This document shows, in pieces, positions 1 to 7,874 of a stretch of DNA of 64,000 nucleotides. Within the stretch, counting starts at the first letter, position 1, and the number at the start of each line of letters is the position of its first letter. The notes beneath the pieces are model-generated. The model had not been told where the DNA came from. It did not search any database and saw only the letters and a list, made by a program, of their open reading frames with translations. Origin of the DNA: Candidatus Cloacimonadota bacterium (GTDB lineage Bacteria; Cloacimonadota; Cloacimonadia; Cloacimonadales; Cloacimonadaceae). The stretch spans positions 1-64,000 of the forward strand of contig JAAYEF010000032.1 of the NCBI GenBank assembly GCA_012728875.1. The letters run 5' to 3'. The position numbers and the translations under genes were made by a program.

Positions 1-449
1 ATGGAGTGACAATAAATATAGCTAACTATTTTGTCAAGAATTATTTACAGTATTATTATGACATGTTTCCTGGACTATTTTTGCCAAATCCGAATGAAAG
101 ATTGGGGCTTATGTGCAAAGGTCTTCTATATGTCTTTGTGGTCATGTGTAACAAGGTAAGCAATGTTGCCAATGCCAGAAAATGGCAAGATAGCGTTTGT
201 GAAGTGATGTTAAAATACAACGGGAGATAGAGTTAAGGATCCGATAATCTCTGTTTTAATTGTTTCTTTTTTAGAGTTCAACCCGGATTCTTTCCACAAT
301 AGCCCATCATATTTCAAATCTTGAACAACCGCTGTTCAACCGCGGGGGCAGACACCACTTTCTTACGCTTAAGTGATTCTCCATAGGGAACTTAGGTGCA
401 TGACTTCTTACAATTTTCTCTCCTTGATCTGGGTTTTCGGTCAAGCTTG

Positions 450-575
450 TTCAGGACGGGTCCGCCTTGCCCGAAAGCGTTAATCAAGTGATTATCAAGC
501 CTTAATCAAGCGTTAATTATTAAGACTTGATTAAGGCTTGATTAAGAAGTGATCGACACCTTGAAACAGGATGCA
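450..575 (+). repeat. Dispersed long-hairpin repeat, copy 1
   Basis: One of three copies in the window (others at 14855-14965, inverted, and 61270-61385). The core is a perfect 17-bp inverted repeat, ATCAAGCCTTAATCAAG at 494-510 and its complement at 526-542, around a 15-nt centre that itself contains TTAAT/ATTAA. The arms also carry the direct 9-mer TTAATCAAG several times. Similarity between copies extends outside the hairpin, for example TTGCCCGAAAGCG on the left and a TTGAAACA block on the right. All copies are intergenic. It has no coding capacity, so it resembles a MITE- or REP-like element. Confidence 0.85.
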
Positions 576-707
576 GTTCCCGGATCAATTCCTAGACGAA
601 GGATGATAATCAGAGGAAATAAATAGCTTGCTGAGTCTGCTAAGATATTCTGGCTGAAAAAATTACATAAGATAAATGAAGAAATTGACTCGCAAGCTAT
701 CCTGCAG

Positions 708-745
708 AAAAAAAAACCGGCTGTCCAACAACTGAACAGCCGGCT
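708..745 (-). terminator. Rho-independent terminator after tldD
   Basis: On the minus strand a GC-rich stem (arms CCGGCTGT and ACAGCCGG, 717-743 on the plus strand) is followed by nine or more T residues. It lies about 20 nt past the tldD stop and ends the amidohydrolase-tldE-tldD operon. Confidence 0.85.
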
Positions 746-762
746 CTATTCCTAATTAATAA

Positions 763-2202
763 TCAGATCTTTACACTAACGTTGATGTTTTTGAAGCGTG
801 CCGGTGCCACACCGTGGGAAAGCTGCATCACCTGGCCGGGTTCGCCCTTGCCGCAGTGGAAGGTGCTGTGGTAACCCCATTCTTCGGGACCGCAAACTCT
901 GTCGCAGGCGTTCCAGAAATCTTTGGTGATGCCAAAATAGGTGGGTTCCTTCACAATGCCGGTGATCTTACCATTCTCGATGCGGTAACCGATCTCGGTA
1001 GTAAACTGGAAGTTATTCCGGTTGTCGTCGATGCTCCAAGTCTTTGTAAAATCAAGCAGATAGCCATGTTCGGTTTCGGCGATGAGCTCATCCAAGCTGC
1101 CTTTTCCCGGCGCCAGACAGAAGTTTGTCATGCGCACCAGAGGAAAATCGTCTGCAAAAGAGGCTTTCATGTTCGCTGAAGGTTCCAAACCAAGCAGATG
1201 TGCAATGTGACGCGAAGTTTGCTGATTTACCAGAATTCCGTCTTTGATGATATCAAGCTTCTTTCCGGGCACACCTTCGTCGTCAACAGGGTGAAAACCA
1301 AGCCCGGCGGGGTCTGTGCTGTCGCTGAAGATATTTACAATGGGCGAACCGTATTGGAATGAGCCGATCATTGGGGGCTTGATGAAAGTTTTTCCAGCGT
1401 AGGAAATCTCCATGCCAAAGATGCGGTCTGCCTCGGTGGCATGTCCCACGGATTCATGCAGTTGCAGCGCCAGATGGCCGTTGCCGATGATAATGTCGGC
1501 TTTTTCCTCTTCGATGACGGGCGCATCAAGCAGATCGGTGGCTTCCTTGATGATGCGCTGGGTGTTTTCCACGAACTTTTGTTGGTGAAAAAGCTCAAAA
1601 CCGCCGCGACCTGCGCTCATGTGTCCGGGCCAGGTTCGGGATTGCACCTGCCCACCATCAGCCGCCATCACTTCCATGAGGGGGAGGGTGTTGTAAAACA
1701 CTGTATGAGAATAGGTTCCTTCGCTGTTGGCATAATATTTTTCCTGACGCATAAATTGTGCCATCACCGTGGAGTGCACGATCTTTCCCTGGGGTTTGAT
1801 GGCTTCAGCCAGTTTGCCCAAAAACTCGGTTTTCTCCTCCTTGGGCATGGCAAATGGGTCAATTTCCGGTTTATGTATATATTCAGCTTCAGATGCAGGC
1901 AGAGCGGGAAATTCCACCTTATTGCGCAGGAAACCGCTGCCCTGGCGGGCGTTTGAGATGGCTTGCTTGATGAGCCGCTCCACCGAGGCTGGGCTCAGGT
2001 CCCGCGAGCCGGCAAAGCCCCAGCATCCGTTCACCAAAACCCTGATGCCAATGGCTGTGGCGTCCATATTGCTGCCAAAGCCGCGCAGAAATCCGTTCAT
2101 AAAGTAGATGCTTTCCCAGTCGGTGCGGGTGAGTCGCACATCCGCAAAGCTGACTTCCGGGAGTGAGAGTTTTGCAATTGTCTGTTTTACAAGATGTTCC
2201 AT
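763..2202 (-). CDS. tldD: TldD family zinc metalloprotease (pair 1)
   Basis: TldD is the catalytic half of the TldD/TldE heterodimer, a cytoplasmic zinc protease that in other bacteria trims unfolded peptides such as microcin precursors. The 479-residue length is normal for the family. The zinc motif HESVGH (HExxxH) lies near residue 250, and the conserved C-terminal Cys lies in a CGKGEP segment shortly before the end. The start has an AGGAG box 7 nt upstream. It is the last gene of a minus-strand operon: tldE ends 9 nt before it, and a strong terminator follows. A second, clearly different TldD lies at 20416-21858, so this genome carries at least two complete TldDE pairs. The substrate cannot be read from sequence. 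Confidence 0.93.
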   Translation of the reverse strand: MEHLVKQTIAKLSLPEVSFADVRLTRTDWESIYFMNGFLRGFGSNMDATAIGIRVLVNGCWGFAGSRDLSPASVERLIKQAISNARQGSGFLRNKVEFPALPASEAEYIHKPEIDPFAMPKEEKTEFLGKLAEAIKPQGKIVHSTVMAQFMRQEKYYANSEGTYSHTVFYNTLPLMEVMAADGGQVQSRTWPGHMSAGRGGFELFHQQKFVENTQRIIKEATDLLDAPVIEEEKADIIIGNGHLALQLHESVGHATEADRIFGMEISYAGKTFIKPPMIGSFQYGSPIVNIFSDSTDPAGLGFHPVDDEGVPGKKLDIIKDGILVNQQTSRHIAHLLGLEPSANMKASFADDFPLVRMTNFCLAPGKGSLDELIAETEHGYLLDFTKTWSIDDNRNNFQFTTEIGYRIENGKITGIVKEPTYFGITKDFWNACDRVCGPEEWGYHSTFHCGKGEPGQVMQLSHGVAPARFKNINVSVKI

Positions 2203-2211
2203 GAGGTGCTC

Positions 2212-3537
2212 CTAAATGGTTTTGGTGGAGGAACTGATGTTGAAATCGCGGACCAAGGCATGGGGCGCCTTGACGGTTGCTATGTCGAAACTGTCGTAGT
2301 TTTCAGAGAAGGGGATGGTTTGACAGCGGTTTTCCAGGCCGATAACGTTGTTCAAAATGCGTTCGATCCTTTCCGTAAAGCGCAGATTGTTCACCACTTT
2401 GGTGATCTTTCCGTCTTCGATGAGGAAGGTGCCGTCGCGGGTGAGCCCGGTCAAGGATGTCTCGCGGGGGTTGATGAAGTTCATATAGTGGAGGCTGGAA
2501 ATGTAGAGCCCGCGTTTCACGCTGCCAATCATCTCGTCCAAATTTCTTGTCCCGGGTTCGATCCTGAGGCAGGAGGCGGAGTTGCCGTTTTTGGGAAGCC
2601 CGGTTTTGTGGGAGTAATAGTTGTCGCACATGAAGTTGCGGAACACGCCTTTTTCGATCAAAGGCAGGCGCCGATAGATGTGGCCGCTGGAGCCATAGTC
2701 AGCTCGGATCATTTCCGGGTCGCTGGGATCGTCGATGATGCTGATATTTTCCGGAAACACCTTTTCATCCAGCTTTCCCTCGAAATAGCTGCTGCTTTGA
2801 TCCAGGGCGCGGGCACTCATTCCCCAGCTTAGATATTGGACAAATTCCGCCACGCAGCGGGGCGCCAAAACCACATCGTAATAGCCTGGCTCTACATCAA
2901 TGATCTCGCCGCTGCCGTGAGCTATACGGCGCAGCAGGCTTTGCAGGAAGGCATCCTCATCCAGTAAGCCGGCATTTTCGCCGCCAAAGGTTTCCAAGAC
3001 CGTGACTTGGTTAGAATTGCGTACCGCTTTCACTTCCAGATAGATGGGCGAGCTTTCGCTGCTTTTATCCATGCCGTTGCTGTTTACAATGCGGTATTTC
3101 TGGTGATTGCAAATGAAAGTGCCAAAGATCTCAAAGCCATGTGTGGAAGCAGAATCCGCAATCTTCGACAGGATGCGCACTTTTTTGTCCAAGCTCAGAG
3201 CCTCGATGTTGTTTGTCACGGCGCGCGGTTCGGCAAAGGTCAGGTCATTTTCGAGGTCCACAAAATCGGGGTCCTCGGGCAGTTTGTCGATCACATCCAA
3301 AGTGTCCTTCACTGCGGCGTCGATTTGCTTGGTGTCGGGATTGTCCAATTGAAAGGCGAAGCTCTTTTTACCCTTGTAGATTGAGGCACTTACCACAATG
3401 TTGTCTTTGGAAATGTTGTAGTTGGTCTGGCTTTGGTAAAAACGGAGAAAGTCCGTTGACCAAAACTTTTCCACCAGTTCATATTGAAGCTCTGGATAGC
3501 TGTCCAGAATGCTTTTCAAGTAGTCGAGGTTGTTCAT
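2212..3537 (-). CDS. pmbA: TldE/PmbA family partner of TldD (pair 1)
   Basis: A 441-residue PmbA/TldE homologue. TldE proteins share the TldD fold but lack the HExxxH zinc motif and act as the structural partner that forms the proteolytic chamber. No HExxxH is present here, which supports TldE rather than TldD. The C-terminal GLTRDGTFLIEDGKI region and the following NNLRF segment are typical of the family. The start has a GGAGG box directly upstream. The gene lies 23 nt after the amidohydrolase-like gene and 9 nt before tldD, so the three are very probably co-transcribed. Confidence 0.92.
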   Translation of the reverse strand: MNNLDYLKSILDSYPELQYELVEKFWSTDFLRFYQSQTNYNISKDNIVVSASIYKGKKSFAFQLDNPDTKQIDAAVKDTLDVIDKLPEDPDFVDLENDLTFAEPRAVTNNIEALSLDKKVRILSKIADSASTHGFEIFGTFICNHQKYRIVNSNGMDKSSESSPIYLEVKAVRNSNQVTVLETFGGENAGLLDEDAFLQSLLRRIAHGSGEIIDVEPGYYDVVLAPRCVAEFVQYLSWGMSARALDQSSSYFEGKLDEKVFPENISIIDDPSDPEMIRADYGSSGHIYRRLPLIEKGVFRNFMCDNYYSHKTGLPKNGNSASCLRIEPGTRNLDEMIGSVKRGLYISSLHYMNFINPRETSLTGLTRDGTFLIEDGKITKVVNNLRFTERIERILNNVIGLENRCQTIPFSENYDSFDIATVKAPHALVRDFNISSSTKTI

Positions 3538-3560
3538 TTATCCTCCATGAATTTTGTAAA

Positions 3561-4829
3561 TTATATCCAGGTTGTGGAGTTGTGGCGGCGTTTGGGGTTT
3601 GTGCTGCGAGGCAGAAATATGCCGGTTGCAGGGGCTGCTTTTCCGTTGTGCACAACTCGCTCACCCCGCAGGTACACGGATGAAATTGACCCTTCAAGCT
3701 GATGTTCGCTGCCGTCCGGGGCTTTGAAAACAGTGCTGCCGGCGGGGTCATACACCACAAAGTCGGCATCCGAACCTGCTGCCAGGCTGCCTTTTTGGGG
3801 GTACAATCCCAAACGCTTGGCGGCATTTTCGCTGGTCATTTTGATCACGGTGGCCAGCGAAATCCTGCGTTTTTTCCATAGTTCCGAAAGTGCCCAAAGA
3901 TATGAAAATGGCAAAAGAGCCTCCGGCGTTCCCCAAAAGGCAGGGCTTAAACCTGCCGGTGGCACAGCGCTTTCCACATTGTTGGAAAGCATATATATCT
4001 TGTTGGTGCGCAAGAGCATAAAGAATTGATTCTCAGGGCTTTCAAAGTCCACTTCCTGCCCCAGATCGATGCCCGAAAAGTGCTTCATCAGGTCTGCGAT
4101 GCAGAGCGAAAAAGAGATATCGGAACGCTTGGAAATGCTGTTGATAAATTCCACCGTGGCAAAGGACGAAACCCGGGGAATGTGGATGGGGTTTTCCTGC
4201 ATCCGGCGCAAAAGCTTTTTGATGGCATCACTTTGGGATTCAAAGCTGAAATCTGCTCCGGCATCCACATCAAAGCCCTGAAAGGCAAAGGCGGTGTCAC
4301 TTCCGTAGATATCCAAAAAAAGGTCCATGATCTCGGTGAAGTCCAGAGCGCTGAGCTGTGGGTTCGGCGAAGGATTCATCAGCGCGATGCCTGCGGCTCC
4401 CACGCCCCAAAGTTCTTGCGCAGCCTCGGCATGGTAGGGATAATCGTCGATATCCACATTTCCCCATAAAGCCATATCCACATGGGAAATGCCTTCGATC
4501 ACTTTTCTCTTTGCCTGCAGCGCTTCCGTGCTGGTGATGGGCTTGGGGTCCAGATAGCTGAGCTCTGCAAAGCTGGTCCAGCCACCCAGGATGGCGGCTT
4601 TGCTCACGCGGGCAATGCTTTTGGTGGGGTCTTTTTCCCGAATGATGTGGCTGTGAGCGTCCACCCCGCCCGGTAAAAGGATCATCCCCTTGAGATCGAT
4701 AACCTGGCTGATTTCTTCAGATTCAATGGGCTCGGGTGAGATTTTCAGGATCTTTTGATCAAAGAGGACATTCACCCTTTTCAAGGCTGTTGAGGAAGTG
4801 GGCAAAGAGGCATTCGTAAATAATTTCAT
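3561..4829 (-). CDS. Amidohydrolase-fold (dihydroorotase/hydantoinase-like) protein, probably non-catalytic
   Basis: A 422-residue protein of the cyclic amidohydrolase (dihydropyrimidinase/allantoinase/dihydroorotase) superfamily. The first metal motif is present (GGVDAHSHI, near residue 60), and the C-terminal composite-domain signature GSLAAGSDADFVVYDP is intact. The other metal and catalytic positions appear lost: the carbamylated lysine segment reads GAAGIALMNP with no Lys; the usual HAE segment reads FQG; the usual HVS reads PRVSS; and the Asp-His segment reads SNNVES. These assignments come from alignment by eye. The start is placed at MKLFTN, because a longer frame adds 40 residues that resemble nothing. 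It is the first gene of the tldE-tldD operon. It may be a pseudoenzyme like CRMP or a non-catalytic DHOase; activity on some substrate is not excluded. Confidence 0.75.
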   Translation of the reverse strand: MKLFTNASLPTSSTALKRVNVLFDQKILKISPEPIESEEISQVIDLKGMILLPGGVDAHSHIIREKDPTKSIARVSKAAILGGWTSFAELSYLDPKPITSTEALQAKRKVIEGISHVDMALWGNVDIDDYPYHAEAAQELWGVGAAGIALMNPSPNPQLSALDFTEIMDLFLDIYGSDTAFAFQGFDVDAGADFSFESQSDAIKKLLRRMQENPIHIPRVSSFATVEFINSISKRSDISFSLCIADLMKHFSGIDLGQEVDFESPENQFFMLLRTNKIYMLSNNVESAVPPAGLSPAFWGTPEALLPFSYLWALSELWKKRRISLATVIKMTSENAAKRLGLYPQKGSLAAGSDADFVVYDPAGSTVFKAPDGSEHQLEGSISSVYLRGERVVHNGKAAPATGIFLPRSTNPKRRHNSTTWI

Positions 4830-5070
4830 AATGTTCCAGTGTGTTGTGCGGCACATTTGCTGATGCTTGAAGGCTGAGCGCACCGCGAAAACAGTGACCG
4901 CACTGAGGGGAATTGATATTGCGGCTTCAAAAAAACCATTTTTCCCCAAACTGAAGTTATGATTTTACAACTCTCAAAATCTGTCAAGCTTTTGCTGCAA
5001 TGATGTCAAATTATGTTACAAATCACCATCAAAAGCGCCTATATAGAATCCGTTATCTGCAGAATCAAAC

Positions 5071-5095
5071 AAAAAAAGCCCCACTGCAGCGGGGC
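5071..5095 (-). terminator. Terminator after the small secreted protein
   Basis: Minus-strand stem GCCCC/GGGGC, extended by the palindrome CTGCAG, followed by seven T residues. It lies about 30 nt after the stop of the 115-residue secreted protein. Confidence 0.8.
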
Positions 5096-5125
5096 CTGGG
5101 CTGTGCCAAGAAGCTTAAACTTTGT

Positions 5126-5473
5126 TTATTTCAGGATGAGGGTCTTTTTGGTGGATGTGTAGCGTCCTTCAGTGACCACGATATAGTAAGCTCCGGCGGG
5201 AACATAGTTGCCAAAATCATCGGTGCGATTCCAATGAATTTTGAAATTGAGCTCGGAAACGCCGGAATACAGGCTTTTGATCACATCGCCAAACCCATTT
5301 TGGATGCTGATTTGAACGGGAACTTTTTTGTTGAAAACAAAGATGATGTCTGTGGATGCCTCCACAGGTTCCGGGTTTGCCTTAATTTCTTTAAGCGCAT
5401 CCGCCTCTTGTGCAAAGAGGACTCCCAGCATCATAATACCGAGCAGTCCCAAAATCAAAGCTGCCTTTTTCAT
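5126..5473 (-). CDS. Small secreted protein made of a FlgD-like C-terminal module
   Basis: A 115-residue protein with a clear Sec signal peptide (KK then a hydrophobic stretch of about 15 residues, cleavage near FAQ). The mature part is essentially only the FlgD Ig-like module that ends the large secreted proteins of this window: an I-x-N-G-F-G-D-V strand, then a conserved W-N-R-T-D-D-F-G-N turn, VPAGAYY, and a terminal KKTLILK. The start has AGGAG 10 nt upstream; the longer open frame runs through non-coding sequence. With no passenger domain it may be a minimal tag-only protein or a component that interacts with the secretion system. Function unknown. Confidence 0.75.
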   Translation of the reverse strand: MKKAALILGLLGIMMLGVLFAQEADALKEIKANPEPVEASTDIIFVFNKKVPVQISIQNGFGDVIKSLYSGVSELNFKIHWNRTDDFGNYVPAGAYYIVVTEGRYTSTKKTLILK

Positions 5474-5522
5474 GTTATAAACTCCTGTAAAATGATACTT
5501 ATTATGTATGCAAAAATTGTTC

Positions 5523-6458
5523 CTAAAAAGATCCAAGCCCTTGGGAAGCCAGAATAACGGCACCCAAAACGCCTGCGCGATTGCCTTCCAAAGCTTTTTC
5601 CACAGATGTTCTTTCCGCATTTTGCAGGGGCATAAAGCTTTTTGCGGTTTGGACAAGTTCTTCAAACGAATAAAGCCCACCGTCCATGGCACCTCCACCC
5701 AAAACCACCACATCCGGGTCCAGGATCACAACCAAATCGCTGATGCCCCGTGCCAGGGTTTTCAAACCTTCCTGGATAATCCTTCTTGCCTCGATCCTGT
5801 CTTGACTGAAGTCCAGCAACTCACGCAAGCCGCTGCCTGCAAAGAGCTTATCTTCTGCACCGGGTATGTTCTGCATCCGGCGTTTGAGCCCTTCCACAGA
5901 CGTGTATGCCTCCAGGCATCCGTTTCTGCCACAAAAACAGGGCTCTCCATCCGCAAAACTGGTGGTGTGACCCAGTTCCATCGCATAGCCGTGCGCGCCG
6001 CGATAGATTTTTCCATCGATCACAAACCCACAGCCGATGCCACTTCCCACGGTGATGCCCGCCACTTTTTTGTCCGGACCGCGCAGCCAGGCTTCCGCCA
6101 AACACATCACGTTCGCATCATTGTCACAAAAAACAGGGATGTTCAAATCAGGAGGAATCAGATCGCGCGGATCAAGATTGGTCCAAAAGGGGAGGTTTGG
6201 GTTCACGCCCACAAGCTTTGAGCTTTGCAGGTCAATGGTTCCGGGGGTTCCGATGCCCACGGCACCAATCCTGTCCAAGCCCACTTTTTGCCGGCATTCC
6301 TCCAAAATCAAGCCAATACTCTGTTTAAAACCGGCAAGTGATTTTTCTTGGTGATGAATTGACCCAAAAAACTGTAAACCAGATTTACAGCCCCAGCCAT
6401 ATTTAATGCTGGAACCGCCAATATCCAGTCCGAGCTGCAGTGTATCGTTTGTTGACAT
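5523..6458 (-). CDS. ROK family sugar kinase (glucokinase-like)
   Basis: A 311-residue ROK family protein. The N-terminal ATP-binding motif GLDIGGSSIKYG, the GIGTPG segment and the zinc-binding ROK signature CFCGRNGCLE (with MELGH just before) are all intact, so it should be an active cytoplasmic sugar kinase; ROK kinases phosphorylate glucose, N-acetylglucosamine, mannose or related sugars. No DNA-binding domain is present, so it is a kinase rather than a ROK repressor. The start is fixed at MSTND because the open frame upstream runs through the tRNA-His gene. The ATG is only 14 nt past the tRNA-His CCA end, with no clear Shine-Dalgarno sequence, so translation may depend on tRNA processing. 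Confidence 0.87.
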   Translation of the reverse strand: MSTNDTLQLGLDIGGSSIKYGWGCKSGLQFFGSIHHQEKSLAGFKQSIGLILEECRQKVGLDRIGAVGIGTPGTIDLQSSKLVGVNPNLPFWTNLDPRDLIPPDLNIPVFCDNDANVMCLAEAWLRGPDKKVAGITVGSGIGCGFVIDGKIYRGAHGYAMELGHTTSFADGEPCFCGRNGCLEAYTSVEGLKRRMQNIPGAEDKLFAGSGLRELLDFSQDRIEARRIIQEGLKTLARGISDLVVILDPDVVVLGGGAMDGGLYSFEELVQTAKSFMPLQNAERTSVEKALEGNRAGVLGAVILASQGLGSF

Positions 6459-6472
6459 ATTAATCCATGGGA

Positions 6473-6548
6473 TGGGGTGGGTGAGGGGACTCGAACCCCC
6501 AACGCCCGGAACCACAATCCGGTGCTCTGCCATTGAACTACACCCACC
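6473..6548 (-). tRNA. tRNA-His (anticodon GTG)
   Basis: Full cloverleaf on the minus strand with anticodon loop TTGTGGT. The extra 5' G (position -1) opposite C73, characteristic of tRNA-His, is encoded, and so is CCA. Last gene of a four-tRNA cluster. Confidence 0.95.
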
Positions 6549-6586
6549 ATTCAAAGGATCGATGTATCTAAAAGCTGAGGATAATC

Positions 6587-6663
6587 TGGCACGCCAGAAG
6601 GGATTCGAACCCCTGACCCGCAGCTTAGAAGGCTGCTGCTCTATCCAACTGAGCTACTGGCGC
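6587..6663 (-). tRNA. tRNA-Arg (anticodon TCT)
   Basis: Minus-strand cloverleaf. The anticodon stem GCAGC/GCTGC encloses CTTCTAA, T-arm AGGGG/CCCTT, and CCA is encoded. The acceptor stem starts with a G-U pair. Confidence 0.95.
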
Positions 6664-6674
6664 CAAAAAAGAAC

Positions 6675-6751
6675 TGGTAGCGGCGCAGGGACTTGAACCC
6701 CGGACCTGCGGATTATGATTCCGACGCTCTAACCAACTGAGCTACACCGCC
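6675..6751 (-). tRNA. tRNA with anticodon CAT (elongator Met or Ile2)
   Basis: Minus-strand cloverleaf with anticodon loop ATCATAA and encoded CCA. The acceptor stem starts with G-U. It lacks initiator features. Elongator tRNA-Met and lysidine-modified tRNA-Ile2 cannot be separated safely by eye. Confidence 0.9.
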
Positions 6752-6803
6752 ACAAGCGTTCTTAACACATTATAAAAGCCGGCGACCAGCGCCGGGTAAA
6801 ATA

Positions 6804-6879
<76 letters not shown>

Positions 6880-7067
6880 TCATGTAAAAACCAAAAAAAA
6901 GGATGCCGCTCTACTGTCAAGACCTTTTTTGCGCACAGGTCATTCAACTACATAATTTTATGTGAGAGCAGCCGAAAATGTTCCAGCTTACGCTCTGCCT
7001 TTTATCTCAGAATCTGCGTTTCCCGGGTGAAAAAAACTGGCCCGGGTCGTGTTTTATGCTTGGATTT

Positions 7068-7874
7068 TTAAAGCTTCAAACCCGCAGCGCTCAGTTCCCA
7101 GCGTTCCAGGTCATGATTCAAAAGCAGGCTTCCGTTCTTTTCTTTAAGCCGCGAAAAGATATACTGCTTGGCCTTGAAAGTGTCTTCCCGGCATACGTCG
7201 TAAGCCGAGGTAATCGCCGCCGAACTGTGAAACAGCGTGGGAATGATGTCCGCCGCATAGATATAAAACCCCTGGGGACCGTCTATTTCCACAATCTGGC
7301 TGCCCACGGTGTGACCTCCGGTTTTCACCAAAGTCACCCCCGGTGCGATTTCCACATTGCCATCGATAAGTTGCTGTTTCCCTTGATGTTCCAGCAAGGC
7401 AAGCTGCCATTCAAAGCTGTAGGCTGCACGGTTCAGCCCGTCGGGATTTTTGGCGGTTTCCCACTCGGTCTTTTGAATCCAATGTCTTGCCTTGGGAAAA
7501 GTGAGCCGGTCTGTGGCACCCAAGCCTGTCACAATCCCACCGGCATGATCAAAATGCAGATGTGTGAGCACCACGTCCGTGATATCGCGATCCCTGATTC
7601 CAAGTTCTGCCAAGGAAGCAGGCAGCATGAATTCCGAAGGGCGATAGATATCGCGCTGTTTTTCGTTGAGACGATTTCCCAAACCGGTGTCCACCAGGAT
7701 CTTGCGGTCTTCAGTCTTGATCAAAAGCAGGTTCAGCGCCAGTTTTTTGCGATGGCGTTCATCGGTTTGCACCTTTTTACCCCAAATCGCACGGGGTAAA
7801 ACGCCCAGCATCGCGCCGCCGTCGGTCCAATAGTTTCCCGCGTCAACTCGATCTATGCTGATTGTGGGGTTCAT
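7068..7874 (-). CDS. MBL-fold metallo-hydrolase
   Basis: A 268-residue metallo-beta-lactamase-fold protein. The dinuclear metal motif THLHFDHAGG lies near residue 105. Later metal ligands are visible as GGHTVGS (His), AADIIP (Asp) and a C-terminal NHD. The extended N-terminal region with ILVDTGLG is typical of the lactonase/hydrolase branch that includes AttM/AiiA-like and YflN-like enzymes, but the substrate cannot be assigned. The ATG overlaps the khpB stop by 4 nt, so it is translationally coupled to the end of the rpmH-yidC-khpB operon. No signal peptide; likely cytoplasmic. Confidence 0.88.
   Translation of the reverse strand: MNPTISIDRVDAGNYWTDGGAMLGVLPRAIWGKKVQTDERHRKKLALNLLLIKTEDRKILVDTGLGNRLNEKQRDIYRPSEFMLPASLAELGIRDRDITDVVLTHLHFDHAGGIVTGLGATDRLTFPKARHWIQKTEWETAKNPDGLNRAAYSFEWQLALLEHQGKQQLIDGNVEIAPGVTLVKTGGHTVGSQIVEIDGPQGFYIYAADIIPTLFHSSAAITSAYDVCREDTFKAKQYIFSRLKEKNGSLLLNHDLERWELSAAGLKL

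Larger units (their letters stand above)
1..762. other. Gene-poor spacer with repeat copy 1 and a terminator
   Basis: No convincing gene is visible. An open frame of about 74 codons at 6-230 begins with GTG, has no ribosome binding site and no recognisable motif, so it is not called. The spacer holds a small perfect hairpin at 321-339 (arms TTGAACA/TGTTCAA, 5-nt loop), the dispersed hairpin repeat at about 450-575, and the terminator of the minus-strand tldD operon at 708-745. Confidence 0.6.

Noticed and set aside
6-230. 74-codon frame at the window start
   Set aside because: GTG start without a ribosome binding site, no recognisable motif, and the frame may continue beyond the window edge; not enough support for a gene.
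450-575. CRISPR-like reading of the TTAATCAAG units
   Set aside because: The direct units are 9 bp with irregular spacing and no unique spacers; there is no cas gene in the window.
7018-7055. CCCGGG-containing possible terminator after the MBL gene
   Set aside because: The two CCCGGG units are self-palindromes, so they can pair, but no T run follows on the minus strand; not called.
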